NCBI RefSeq assembly: GCF_017743735.1
Contig: NZ_JAGHRO010000014.1
Coordinates: forward strand, 1 to 46,191
From: Shimia sp. R9_2
GTDB lineage: Bacteria; Pseudomonadota; Alphaproteobacteria; Rhodobacterales; Rhodobacteraceae
Reading direction: 5' to 3'
Length of the DNA: 46,191 nucleotides
The notes beneath the pieces were generated by a model, which was not told the DNA's origin, ran no database searches, and was given only the letters and a program-made list of their open reading frames with translations. The translations under genes and the position numbers were made by a program. Of this stretch, positions 24,890-33,430 are shown piece after piece (position 1 is the first letter of the stretch; every line of letters begins with the position of its first letter).

Positions 24890-26353
24890 ATGCAGCAATT
24901 TCAGCACTATATCGGCGGCGCGTTCGAAGATGCCTCGGCACAGTTCGACAGTCTTGATCCGGCCACTGGCAAGGTTTGGGCCAAGATGCCAGCGGCCACA
25001 CCCGAGGATGTGAGCCGCGCCGTTGATGCGGCTGAGGCTGCGTTCTTCTCTGCCGAATGGGCGGACATGACAGCTACCGCGCGGGGCAAATTGCTCACGC
25101 GGTTGGCGGATTTGATCGCCGAGGCAGCACCACGTCTGGCGGAGCTGGAAACCCGCGACACCGGAAAGATTATCCGCGAGACCAGCGCACAGAGCGCCTA
25201 TGTGGCGGAGTATTATCGCTACTACGCTGGTCTGGCAGATAAGATCGAGGGCGCACACCTGCCCATAGACAAACCCGACATGGAGGTGTGGCTGCGTCGC
25301 GAGCCGGTGGGTGTGGTTGCCGCTGTGGTGCCGTGGAATTCGCAACTGTTCTTGTCAGCGGTCAAGATCGGTCCCGCTTTGGCGGCGGGGTGTACGGTTG
25401 TCCTGAAAGCCTCCGAAGAGGGCCCTGCGCCAATGCTGGAGTTCGCGCGCATCTTTGATCAGGCGGGTTTCCCCAAGGGTGTACTGAGCGTTATCACTGG
25501 CGGACCCGATGTGGGCGCAACCCTGACCAGCCATCAAAAGGTGGCGCATGTCGCCTTTACCGGCGGACCGGACACGGCGCGTCACATTGTGCGTAACTCG
25601 GCTGAGAATCTTGCCTCGACCTCTTTGGAGTTGGGCGGAAAATCACCGTTCATTGTGTTCGAGGACGCTGATCTTGAAAGCGCTGTAAATGCTCAGGTCT
25701 CGGGTATTTTTGCGGCCACTGGTCAAAGTTGCGTTGCCGGATCACGGCTGGTGGTCCAAGAAAGCATCAAGGACGCGTTCCTGGCCCGGCTAAAGGAAAG
25801 GGCTGAGGCAGTGGTGATTGGTGCACCGGATGACGTTGCCACCGAAGTCGGGCCGCTTTGTACAAAACGTCAGCGCGACATGGCGCTCGATCTGATCGCG
25901 CGTTCGGTCGGGCAGGGGGCCAAGGTGGTTACGGGAGGTGATGTGCTGGATCGTGAAGGCTTCTATTTCCCGCCAACGATCCTTGATTGTGACGACGCAC
26001 GTGAGGCGGACAGTCTGACCAATGAATTCTTCGGTCCAGTCCTGTCGGTTGTCAGCTTCAAGGATGAGGCAGAGGCCATCGAGATTGCCAATAATACGCG
26101 CTTTGGTCTGGCATCCGGTCTGTTTACCCAGAACCTGACCCGCGCCCATCGGATGATCCGGGCGATCCGGTCAGGTATTGTCTGGGTCAACACCTATCGC
26201 GCAGTCAGCCCGATTGCGCCTTTCGGAGGGCATGGCCTGTCCGGACACGGGCGTGAAGGCGGCATTGAGGCCGCGCTGGAATACACCAAGACCAAATCTG
26301 TCTGGTTGCGTACATCCGACGATCCGATCCCGGACCCCTTCGTGATGCGCTGA
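24890..26353 (+). CDS. NAD(P)-dependent aldehyde dehydrogenase, TgnC-like candidate
   Basis: This 487-residue ALDH-superfamily enzyme starts MQQFQHYIGGAFEDASAQFD, with AAAGGAC upstream. Key elements are PWNSQLFLSAVKIGPALAAG, VVLKASEE for cofactor, SLELGGKSPFIVFEDADLES with the general base glutamate, and GQSCVAGSR with the catalytic cysteine. It lies 23 bases after the monooxygenase gene. In the trigonelline pathway an ALDH (TgnC) oxidises the hydroxybutyrolactone product of ring opening to a succinate derivative; assignment is by context. Confidence 0.88.
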   Translation: MQQFQHYIGGAFEDASAQFDSLDPATGKVWAKMPAATPEDVSRAVDAAEAAFFSAEWADMTATARGKLLTRLADLIAEAAPRLAELETRDTGKIIRETSAQSAYVAEYYRYYAGLADKIEGAHLPIDKPDMEVWLRREPVGVVAAVVPWNSQLFLSAVKIGPALAAGCTVVLKASEEGPAPMLEFARIFDQAGFPKGVLSVITGGPDVGATLTSHQKVAHVAFTGGPDTARHIVRNSAENLASTSLELGGKSPFIVFEDADLESAVNAQVSGIFAATGQSCVAGSRLVVQESIKDAFLARLKERAEAVVIGAPDDVATEVGPLCTKRQRDMALDLIARSVGQGAKVVTGGDVLDREGFYFPPTILDCDDAREADSLTNEFFGPVLSVVSFKDEAEAIEIANNTRFGLASGLFTQNLTRAHRMIRAIRSGIVWVNTYRAVSPIAPFGGHGLSGHGREGGIEAALEYTKTKSVWLRTSDDPIPDPFVMR

Positions 26354-26443
26354 TCCATCCGACAATTCGATTTTTTTTGCAGCCTGCCGCATATGTGTCA
26401 GTGGGCTGCCTCATCCTGTCCATCCAAAGGGAGGAAACGCGAC

Positions 26444-28114
26444 ATGGCACAGGAGCCAATACCTAATAACCAAGGCCATTTGGTCTCGGACAAAGGGTTC
26501 TTCAAAGGCCTACATAATGGCATGAGCATTGCCTCAAAGGCGATGGTTGCAGCCTTTGTAGTCTTTACTATTCTTAACGTGGACTTTGCCGGCCAAATTT
26601 ATGGCGGCGTCCGGTCATGGGTCGAAGGGGCGCTAAGCTGGTACTATATCAGTTCAGTTATCGTGATACTTTTCGCCTGTCTCTACCTGATGTTTAGCCG
26701 CTTCGGCTCAATTCGTTTGGGTGATGATGACGCCAAGCCAGAGTTCTCGAACTTTGCATGGTTCGCGATGTTATTCTCGGCCTCAGTGTCCATCGGTATC
26801 ATGTTCTTTGGCGTGGCAGAACCGCTGTTCTACTTCGACAACTCTGCGGGTTGGGGCTACCCCAACAACCCGTTTGCGGACATGGCAGGTCATGCCGAAA
26901 TGGACATGGCGCGGGCGGTGGATGCAGTGCGTGTTACCAATTTTCACTGGGGTCTGCATGGCTGGGCAATTTACACTCTGACCGGTTTGGCGCTGGGGTA
27001 TTTTGCATTCCGAAAAAAACTGCCGCTTACCTTCCGTTCGGCACTGTACCCCATTTTAGGCGAGCGGATTTATGGTCCCGCTGGGCACGCGGTTGACCTG
27101 TTGGCCGTGTTCGGAACAGTCTTTGGGATTGCAACCTCTATGGGTCTCGGCGTGACGCAGATGGCTCAGGGGATGAACGTGCTGTTTGGAGTTGATCCGG
27201 GAACTGCGACGCAAGTTGTGCTGGTGCTGGTGATCTCGGTCATTGCGACGCTGTCGGCTGTGTCCGGTATCGGCAAGGGCATCAAGATCCTTTCGGAGTG
27301 GAACATCGTTCTGACCATCCTTTTGATCTTGTTCTTCTTCGTCGCAGGGCCGTCGCAATGGCTTGCCGGTTTTTTCCTGAACTCTGTGGGTGACTACGCG
27401 ACCCAGTTCCTGTCTATGGGCTTCTGGACCGCAACAGACGCCGGCGATGTCAAATGGCAGGGTGGCTGGACCATCTTCTACTGGGGTTGGTGGCTGAGCT
27501 GGGCGCCCTTTGTAGGTATGTTCATCGCCCGTATCTCGAAGGGCCGAACCATCCGCGAGTTTATGTTCGGCGCGATGCTGGTCCCGACCACAATGGCGTT
27601 CATTTGGATATCGATCTTTGGCGGCAACGCGCTGTTCATGGAACTGAATGCGGAGGGCGGTGTTGGCACAGCTGGTCTGATCGACATGGTCAACAACTGG
27701 AACCTTGGTGGCACTCTGTTTGGCACGATTGATCGGCTGACCGACGGCGGAACACTGGCGTGGATCATTTCGGCGTTGACCACCTTCCTGCTGGCCACTT
27801 GGTTCATTACCAGTTCGGACAGTGGCACATTGGTTGTCACCACGATCCTGTCGATGGGCAATGCTCATCCGCCGAAACAGCACCGGATCATCTGGGGTCT
27901 GGCCCAAGGTCTTGTTGCTGCTGTGTTGCTGATTGCCGGAGGTCTGTCTGCCCTGCAAACCGCAGCCATTGCCGCTGCGCTGCCGATTTCGGTTCTGGTG
28001 GTGATGATGGCATGGGGGGTGATCAAGTCGCTAATGGAAGATCCCTCTGCGGTTGATGCTGTTGCCGCAGCCGCGCCGGATGGTACGGCGCTGGATGGAG
28101 ACCTGCACGCCTGA
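26444..28114 (+). CDS. BCCT-family betaine transporter
   Basis: This is about 556 residues from MAQEPIPNNQGHLVSDKGFF, with AAAGGGAGG upstream. It has about twelve membrane helices, starting near SKAMVAAFVVFTILNVDFAG. The BCCT signature region is present: NFHWGLHGWAIYTLTGLALG and FYWGWWLSWAPFVGMFIARI. BCCT carriers import quaternary-ammonium compounds with Na+ or H+. Trigonelline and homarine are such betaines, which fits the surrounding enzymes. It lies inside the catabolic operon, 90 bases after the ALDH gene, and is followed by a hairpin terminator. Confidence 0.93.
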   Translation: MAQEPIPNNQGHLVSDKGFFKGLHNGMSIASKAMVAAFVVFTILNVDFAGQIYGGVRSWVEGALSWYYISSVIVILFACLYLMFSRFGSIRLGDDDAKPEFSNFAWFAMLFSASVSIGIMFFGVAEPLFYFDNSAGWGYPNNPFADMAGHAEMDMARAVDAVRVTNFHWGLHGWAIYTLTGLALGYFAFRKKLPLTFRSALYPILGERIYGPAGHAVDLLAVFGTVFGIATSMGLGVTQMAQGMNVLFGVDPGTATQVVLVLVISVIATLSAVSGIGKGIKILSEWNIVLTILLILFFFVAGPSQWLAGFFLNSVGDYATQFLSMGFWTATDAGDVKWQGGWTIFYWGWWLSWAPFVGMFIARISKGRTIREFMFGAMLVPTTMAFIWISIFGGNALFMELNAEGGVGTAGLIDMVNNWNLGGTLFGTIDRLTDGGTLAWIISALTTFLLATWFITSSDSGTLVVTTILSMGNAHPPKQHRIIWGLAQGLVAAVLLIAGGLSALQTAAIAAALPISVLVVMMAWGVIKSLMEDPSAVDAVAAAAPDGTALDGDLHA

Positions 28115-28130
28115 TCCGACACAAATCTTC

Positions 28131-28160
28131 AAAACGGGCGGGGATAGCTCTGCCCGTTTT
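28131..28160 (+). terminator. Hairpin terminator between the BCCT and SSADH genes
   Basis: AAAACGGGC and GCCCGTTTT form a perfect 9-bp stem with a 12-base loop, ending in a T4 tract. It sits 17 bases after the BCCT stop and 35 before the SSADH start. This is a plausible intrinsic terminator or attenuator inside the operon. Confidence 0.65.
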
Positions 28161-28194
28161 CCTTGCCGATTGATACAACCGAAGGAGAGAAACC

Positions 28195-29643
28195 ATGCTT
28201 ACCCTCAACCGCTCCGACCTGCTGATCGAAGACGCCTATCTGGATGGAGGCTGGTATCAGACTGAAAATCGTTTTGCTGTGACCAACCCTTCGACACACG
28301 AAACTCTCGCCAACGTGTCCGATTGCACCGTAGCGGATGTGGATACGGCAATCGTCGCTGCCGGACACGCGCAGGTCAATTGGGCTGCGCGTACTGGTAA
28401 GGAACGCGCAGCCATATTGCGCCGCTGGTATGAGTTGATGGTGGAGCACGCGGATGATCTTGCCACGATCCTGACCGCAGAAATGGGCAAACCACTGGCC
28501 GAAGCCAAGGGCGAAATTATTTATGGTGCGTCCTTCATTGAGTGGTTCTCCGAGGAGGCGAAGCGGATCTACGGGGATACCATCCCTGGCCATCAGCGCG
28601 ACAAGCGTATTCTCGTGCTAAAACAGCCCGTCGGAGTGGTTGGCGCGATCACGCCTTGGAATTTTCCCAACGCAATGATCACCCGCAAGGCCGCTCCGGC
28701 CCTGGCGGCCGGTTGTGCCATGGTCGTACGCCCCGCTTCAGAAACACCGTTGTCCGCGCTGGCCATGGCCAAGCTGGGCGAAGAAGCGGGCATTCCCGCG
28801 GGCGTTCTGTCGGTGCTACCTTCGACCGACAGTGTTGGCGTGGGCAAGGCCTTTTGCGCACACCCACTGATGCGCAAGATCAGCTTTACCGGATCAACTC
28901 GCGTAGGCAAAATCCTGATGCAGCAGGGCGCGGAACAGCTCAAGAAACTGTCTTTAGAGCTGGGCGGCAACGCGCCATTTATCGTGTTCGACGATGCCGA
29001 TCTGGAAGCCGCTATTGAAGGCGCAATCCTATCTAAATTCCGCAACGCCGGACAGACTTGTGTCTGTACCAACCGGATTTATGTGCAGGACGGCCTGTAC
29101 GATGCCTTTGTTGAAAAACTGACGACTGCGGTTTCTGCTTTGCCTGTAGGGGATGGTTTTGCTGAGGGTACTGCAATCGGGCCGCTGATCTCTGAAAACG
29201 CCGTCGCCAAGGTACGCCAACATATTGCCGATGCCACCGCCAAAGGTGCCACCGTTACCCTTGGCGGTGCGGATCACGCATTGGGAGGTACCTATTTTCA
29301 GCCTACTGTGATTTCCGGTATCACGCAGGACATGGCGGTTGCGCGCGAAGAGACCTTTGGTCCGCTGGCACCGGTCTTTCGTTTCTCGACTGCCGAAGAG
29401 GTTCTGTCCATGGCCAACGATACCGAGTTCGGTCTGGCATCCTATGTCTATACCCAGAACCTGTCTCAGGTCTGGCAAATGATGGAGGGGCTGGAATACG
29501 GCATGGTCGGTGTCAACACCGGCCTGATATCGACCGAGGTGGCGCCGTTTGGTGGTGTCAAGGAAAGTGGCTCAGGCCGCGAAGGCTCAAAATACGGGAT
29601 CGAGGATTACCTTGAACTAAAATACTGCTGCTTGAGTGTATAA
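28195..29643 (+). CDS. gabD: Succinate-semialdehyde dehydrogenase, GabD/TgnE-like
   Basis: This 482-residue ALDH of the SSADH group starts MLTLNRSDLLIEDAYLDGGW, with GAAGGAGAG upstream. It shows ITPWNFPNAMITRKAAPALA, VVRPASETPLSALAMAK, SFTGSTRVGKILMQQ, LELGGNAPFIVFDDADLEAA and the catalytic NAGQTCVCTNRIYVQ, where the CVC pair is typical of GabD-type SSADH. It oxidises succinate semialdehyde to succinate for the TCA cycle. It is the last gene of the operon, downstream of an intrinsic hairpin. TgnE in trigonelline degradation has this activity. Confidence 0.88.
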   Translation: MLTLNRSDLLIEDAYLDGGWYQTENRFAVTNPSTHETLANVSDCTVADVDTAIVAAGHAQVNWAARTGKERAAILRRWYELMVEHADDLATILTAEMGKPLAEAKGEIIYGASFIEWFSEEAKRIYGDTIPGHQRDKRILVLKQPVGVVGAITPWNFPNAMITRKAAPALAAGCAMVVRPASETPLSALAMAKLGEEAGIPAGVLSVLPSTDSVGVGKAFCAHPLMRKISFTGSTRVGKILMQQGAEQLKKLSLELGGNAPFIVFDDADLEAAIEGAILSKFRNAGQTCVCTNRIYVQDGLYDAFVEKLTTAVSALPVGDGFAEGTAIGPLISENAVAKVRQHIADATAKGATVTLGGADHALGGTYFQPTVISGITQDMAVAREETFGPLAPVFRFSTAEEVLSMANDTEFGLASYVYTQNLSQVWQMMEGLEYGMVGVNTGLISTEVAPFGGVKESGSGREGSKYGIEDYLELKYCCLSV

Positions 29644-29928
29644 AACGGTATCGCCAAATGGTCGCTCGATCCAGCAGCAAGCAGATTTGTCTTGTTGTCA
29701 TGCGGCCATTTGACGTTTCTAAGCAATGACAGGGTAATTGATCTGGCGCCTGCCCCCTTTGAGACCACGTGGTGAATTGTAAGACTGCAGCTGTTTCGAA
29801 GGGGGTGGCGGTCGAAAAATTCCCGCTTTTGACTGAATTTAAATGCGAGCTCTACGTTTCAGGTTTCTGTCTAATTCGTCAAATACAATAACCTAGCAAT
29901 GCCATCAGGCCCCTTAGGCCGAAGCTCT
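29644..29928. other. Convergent intergenic region, no gene
   Basis: The SSADH and GMC-dehydrogenase genes converge here. CCAAATGG (about 29655) and CCATTTG (about 29709) are inverted but far apart. No clear terminator or gene is seen. Confidence 0.35.
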
Positions 29929-31527
29929 CTACCCAGCTATGAGGCTAGCTGCCTTCTCCGCAATCATAATTGTTGGAGAGTTGGTGTTGCCCGAGGTGAT
30001 TGTCGGCATGACAGATGCATCGACAACCCGCAAACCTGCTATCCCCTTCACGCGCAGTTCAGGATCGACCACAGCCTTGTCGTCCGGCCCCATTCGGCAA
30101 GTGCCGGTCGGATGGAAAATTGTTGTTCCAATATCGCCCGCTACCTTGGCCAGATCTTCGTCTGACTGGTAGGCCGCGCCGGGTTTGATCTCCGCAGGAT
30201 TGTATTTCTTCATTGTATCTTGCCCAGCTATCTGCCGTGCCAAGCGGATTGCGCGCACCGCCACTTGCTTGTCAAATTCGGTGGAAAGGTAGTTCGGATC
30301 GATCGTTGGCTGAACTTTGTGGTCTGGCGAACTGATATGCACTGTCCCACGGCTTGATGGACGAAGCGGTACGACGCTTGCGGTAAAGGCCGGGAAGGCA
30401 TGCAAAGGATCTCCGAATTTCTCAAGAGACAAGGGCTGAACATGAAATTCTAAATCCGCTGTGCCGACTTCTGGACTAGATTTTGCAAATATACCAAGCT
30501 GGCTGGGAGCCATCGACATCGGCCCCGAACGTCTCAAGAGATATTCCAGGCCAATCCCCATACGTCCGAGGAACGATCCCGCACGCTGATTAAGGGTTTT
30601 GACACCCTCAACACGAAATGCGCAACGGATCTGTAGGTGGTCCTGCAAGTTTTCGCCGACGCTATTGTTCCGGTGAAGTACTTCTATTCCCTGAGCTTTG
30701 AGGTAGTCTGGATGCCCGACCCCTGACAATTCAAGCAATTGAGGGGAGCCTATCGCACCGGCCGACAGAACCACTTCACCCTTTGCCACAAAGCGCGTGA
30801 TCTTTCCGTTCACATCGGCCTCTACTCCGACAGCGCGCTTCCCGTTAAACAAAACCCGCCGGGCCTGCGCATCCGTGACGACCCTGAGGTTCCCGCGTTT
30901 CAGAGCTGGGCGCAAAAAACCTTTGGACGTATTCCATCGCAAGCCCCCACGCTGATTGACTTTGAAGTAGGCTGAGCCCTCATTATCACCCCGATTGAAA
31001 TCTTCGACTTTGGCAATGCCTGCTTCTTCAGCCGCATCACGGTAGGCATCTAGAATTTTCCAACTCAAGCGTTGATTTTCGACGCGCCACTCTCCACCAG
31101 CACCATGCATATCATCGGCGCCGGCATGGTAATCCTCTGATTTTTTGAAAAACGGCAACACATCATTCCAGCCCCAGCCAGCGTTGCCCATCTGCCGCCA
31201 AGTGTCGTAATCTTGCGCTTGGCCACGCATATAGATCATTCCGTTGATCGAGGAGCAGCCTCCAAGCACTCGGCCGCGAGGATACGCAAGCGCGCGACCA
31301 TTCAGACCCGGCTGTTTGGTCGTTTGAAACCCCCAATCCGTGCGTGGATTACCCATGCAATAAAGGTAACCGACCGGGATATGGATCCAGATGTAGTTGT
31401 CTTTGCCACCCGCTTCTAAAAGCAGAACTTTGTTTCGCGGGTTCTCAGACAGACGATTGGCCAGAACGCATCCCGCTGAACCACCACCCACGATCACATA
31501 ATCGTATTCTTCTGAGTTCGTGGACAT
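29929..31527 (-). CDS. GMC-family FAD-dependent alcohol dehydrogenase, HpdH/DddA-like candidate
   Basis: This is about 532 residues from MSTNSEEYDYVIVGGGSAGC, with AAAGGAAG upstream. FAD-binding motifs are VIVGGGSAGCVLANRLSE and LLLEAGG. The GMC signature follows in PRGRVLGGCSSINGMIYMRG, then GAIGSPQLLELSGVGHPDYL and the C-terminal active-site region FHPTGTCRMGP with the catalytic histidine and VVDASVMPTITSGNTNSPTI. It is choline-dehydrogenase-like. As I recall, characterised 3-hydroxypropionate dehydrogenases (HpdH, DddA) belong to this family. With MmsA in the same operon it could make malonate or methylmalonate semialdehyde. It is last in the minus-strand operon. Confidence 0.85.
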   Translation of the reverse strand: MSTNSEEYDYVIVGGGSAGCVLANRLSENPRNKVLLLEAGGKDNYIWIHIPVGYLYCMGNPRTDWGFQTTKQPGLNGRALAYPRGRVLGGCSSINGMIYMRGQAQDYDTWRQMGNAGWGWNDVLPFFKKSEDYHAGADDMHGAGGEWRVENQRLSWKILDAYRDAAEEAGIAKVEDFNRGDNEGSAYFKVNQRGGLRWNTSKGFLRPALKRGNLRVVTDAQARRVLFNGKRAVGVEADVNGKITRFVAKGEVVLSAGAIGSPQLLELSGVGHPDYLKAQGIEVLHRNNSVGENLQDHLQIRCAFRVEGVKTLNQRAGSFLGRMGIGLEYLLRRSGPMSMAPSQLGIFAKSSPEVGTADLEFHVQPLSLEKFGDPLHAFPAFTASVVPLRPSSRGTVHISSPDHKVQPTIDPNYLSTEFDKQVAVRAIRLARQIAGQDTMKKYNPAEIKPGAAYQSDEDLAKVAGDIGTTIFHPTGTCRMGPDDKAVVDPELRVKGIAGLRVVDASVMPTITSGNTNSPTIMIAEKAASLIAG

Positions 31528-31569
31528 GTTCTTCCTTTCGCGTTGCTTTTGGCCGCGCCGACCCAAGTG

Positions 31570-32553
31570 TTACTTCCCGCGCGAATGCCAACTCGGACTG
31601 TGATCCTTGTCGACCAATACGGCGCGAATTCCCTCGACCAAATCTGGGTGGCGCAACGCCCGTTGCATGGCTTCAAACTCATGTTCAAGACATTCAGAGA
31701 GCGATCGTTCCCTCCCGTTTCTCACAAGCGTCAGCGTCTCCTGAAGGCTGCGTGGGGAGGCTTGTTTCAAAGCCGACAGAGCGCGCTCTTTTGGTTTGGT
31801 CTGATAGCGCTCAAGACAATCAAAAATTGTACATAGCGTTGGCTGATCGAAACACATCGTCGTGTCTGACAGCATCAATACGCTGGGCTGATATCCTAAC
31901 GTTGCGCATAGCTCAGAAAGAATATTCTCAATATCCCGCACGCCATAGCTCAGTTCTTCGAGCAATCTGGGTAGGGATTCTGCGACCGTCAAATGGGTCG
32001 AAATCCCAAGCCCATGCGCATCAAACCCCCGGACAGAGGCGCCGGTCAACCCCATCCAAATACCTGATTGGTTGGGCATCCTGGAAAGAAAATGGCTGCC
32101 CCCAACATCAGGAAAGAACCCAATCATGGTTTCAGGCATCGCAAACAATGCACGTTCGGTGGCTATGCGATAGTTGCCATGGACGCTCAGGCCCATGCCT
32201 CCGCCCATACACACCCCATCTATCAACGAAATATAGGGTTTCGAATACTCCGAAATCCGTTCAATCAGCGCGTATTCTTCTTTGAAGAATTGCTCAGCCT
32301 CATCGAAGGCCCCCGCCAACACAAGTTCGCGAATGCGCCGCATATCGCCCCCTGCACAAAACGCGCGCTCTGTACAGGAGGTCAGGATGACACAGAAAAT
32401 ATCTGGATCATCCTGAAACTGTGTCAGAGCCTTGTCTATCAGACGGATCATTTCGAGTGTCAGTGCGTTCATCGCTTCAGGGCGGTTTAGGCTGATAATG
32501 CCTGCGCGTCCCTGCTTTTTGACGTTTACTTGTGACACTTCGAAATCTCCCAT
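31570..32553 (-). CDS. 3-hydroxyisobutyryl-CoA hydrolase family protein
   Basis: This is a 327-residue crotonase-fold protein. The family-specific signs of HIBYL-CoA hydrolase are FCAGGDMRRIRELVLAG, GVCMGGGMGLSVHGNYRIAT, and MPETMIGFFPDVGGSHFLSR with the FxPDVG motif. It hydrolyses 3-hydroxyacyl-CoA such as 3-hydroxyisobutyryl- or 3-hydroxypropionyl-CoA to the free acid. It lies 5 bases after the enoyl-CoA hydratase gene. A GTG at 32538 is an alternative start. In this operon it would turn the hydratase product into the substrate of the GMC dehydrogenase. Confidence 0.87.
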   Translation of the reverse strand: MGDFEVSQVNVKKQGRAGIISLNRPEAMNALTLEMIRLIDKALTQFQDDPDIFCVILTSCTERAFCAGGDMRRIRELVLAGAFDEAEQFFKEEYALIERISEYSKPYISLIDGVCMGGGMGLSVHGNYRIATERALFAMPETMIGFFPDVGGSHFLSRMPNQSGIWMGLTGASVRGFDAHGLGISTHLTVAESLPRLLEELSYGVRDIENILSELCATLGYQPSVLMLSDTTMCFDQPTLCTIFDCLERYQTKPKERALSALKQASPRSLQETLTLVRNGRERSLSECLEHEFEAMQRALRHPDLVEGIRAVLVDKDHSPSWHSRGK

Positions 32554-32558
32554 CGGGT

Positions 32559-33407
32559 TCAGCGATTGCGGAACACCGGTGCCCGCTTTGCGATAAAGGC
32601 CGCCATGCCTTCTTTTTGACCATCAGTGGCGAATGCAGCTTGGAACAGTCGACGCTCATGCAGCACACCAGGTGTCAGGCCGGTTTCCAGAGCGTGGTTC
32701 ACCGCTTCCTTGGCCATGGTCACGGCAGGTGCATTATGTCCCGAAATCTGATGCGCAGCTTCCAATGCGGTTTGCAGGAGGTCCTCGCCAGGCACAACAC
32801 GGGCCACGATGCCGGATTCCTTGGCTTCAGCAGCGCCAATTGTCCGGCCGGTCAGGATCAGATCCATCGCAAGAGCCTTGCCGATCGATTTGGTCAGTCG
32901 CTGAGAGCCACCGATACCTGGCAAGATGCCCAATCTGATTTCAGGTAGACCAAATTGAGCGTCGGTGCTTGCGATGATAAAGTCGCACATCAAGGCAAGT
33001 TCAAAACCGCCACCAAGGGCAAAGCCACTTACAGCTGCGATCACCGGCTTCTTAATAAACCGCATCTGGTCCCAGTCGGCAAAGATGTCGCTGGCCAGCA
33101 AATCGACCAAATGCTTTTCCGCCATTTCTTCGATATCGGCGCCTGCCGCGAATGCACGCGGGCTGCCAGTGATTACAATGGCGCCAATGCGGTCATCCTT
33201 GTCGAATTCTTTCAGAGTTTGCATCACCTCAGCAGCCAACTGCAGGTTCAAAGCGTTCAAGCTCTTGGGGCGATTGAGTGTGATCAAGCCGACGCTTTCG
33301 CGGCGCTCAACGATGATTTCTTCAAGGGCCACGCGAGGCGTCTCGCTCGATTTGGCTTCGGCATTCTGTTCGGTTGCGCCCTTGGATTTGGCTTTGCTGT
33401 TGGTCAT
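32559..33407 (-). CDS. Enoyl-CoA hydratase, AcuK-like candidate
   Basis: This 282-residue crotonase-family enzyme starts [20 protein letters not shown], a polar N-terminal extension of about 30 residues. GGGAGG precedes the start. The oxyanion-hole segment is [12 protein letters not shown] and the catalytic region is [20 protein letters not shown] with both glutamates expected for hydratase activity. It hydrates acryloyl-CoA, methacrylyl-CoA or similar. It lies between the class III CoA-transferase and the HIBYL-CoA hydrolase, as AcuK does next to AcuN in acrylate catabolism. Confidence 0.87.
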   Translation of the reverse strand: MTNSKAKSKGATEQNAEAKSSETPRVALEEIIVERRESVGLITLNRPKSLNALNLQLAAEVMQTLKEFDKDDRIGAIVITGSPRAFAAGADIEEMAEKHLVDLLASDIFADWDQMRFIKKPVIAAVSGFALGGGFELALMCDFIIASTDAQFGLPEIRLGILPGIGGSQRLTKSIGKALAMDLILTGRTIGAAEAKESGIVARVVPGEDLLQTALEAAHQISGHNAPAVTMAKEAVNHALETGLTPGVLHERRLFQAAFATDGQKEGMAAFIAKRAPVFRNR

Positions 33408-33430
33408 GGGGTTCCTCCCGAAATCTTATT

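Noticed and set aside
23820..25001. 393-residue minus-strand frame opposite the luciferase-like monooxygenase.
   Set aside because: Composition follows from the codon bias of the real gene on the plus strand; no domain.
27056..27958. 300-residue minus-strand frame opposite the BCCT transporter.
   Set aside because: Low-complexity arginine/glutamine-rich shadow of a transporter gene.
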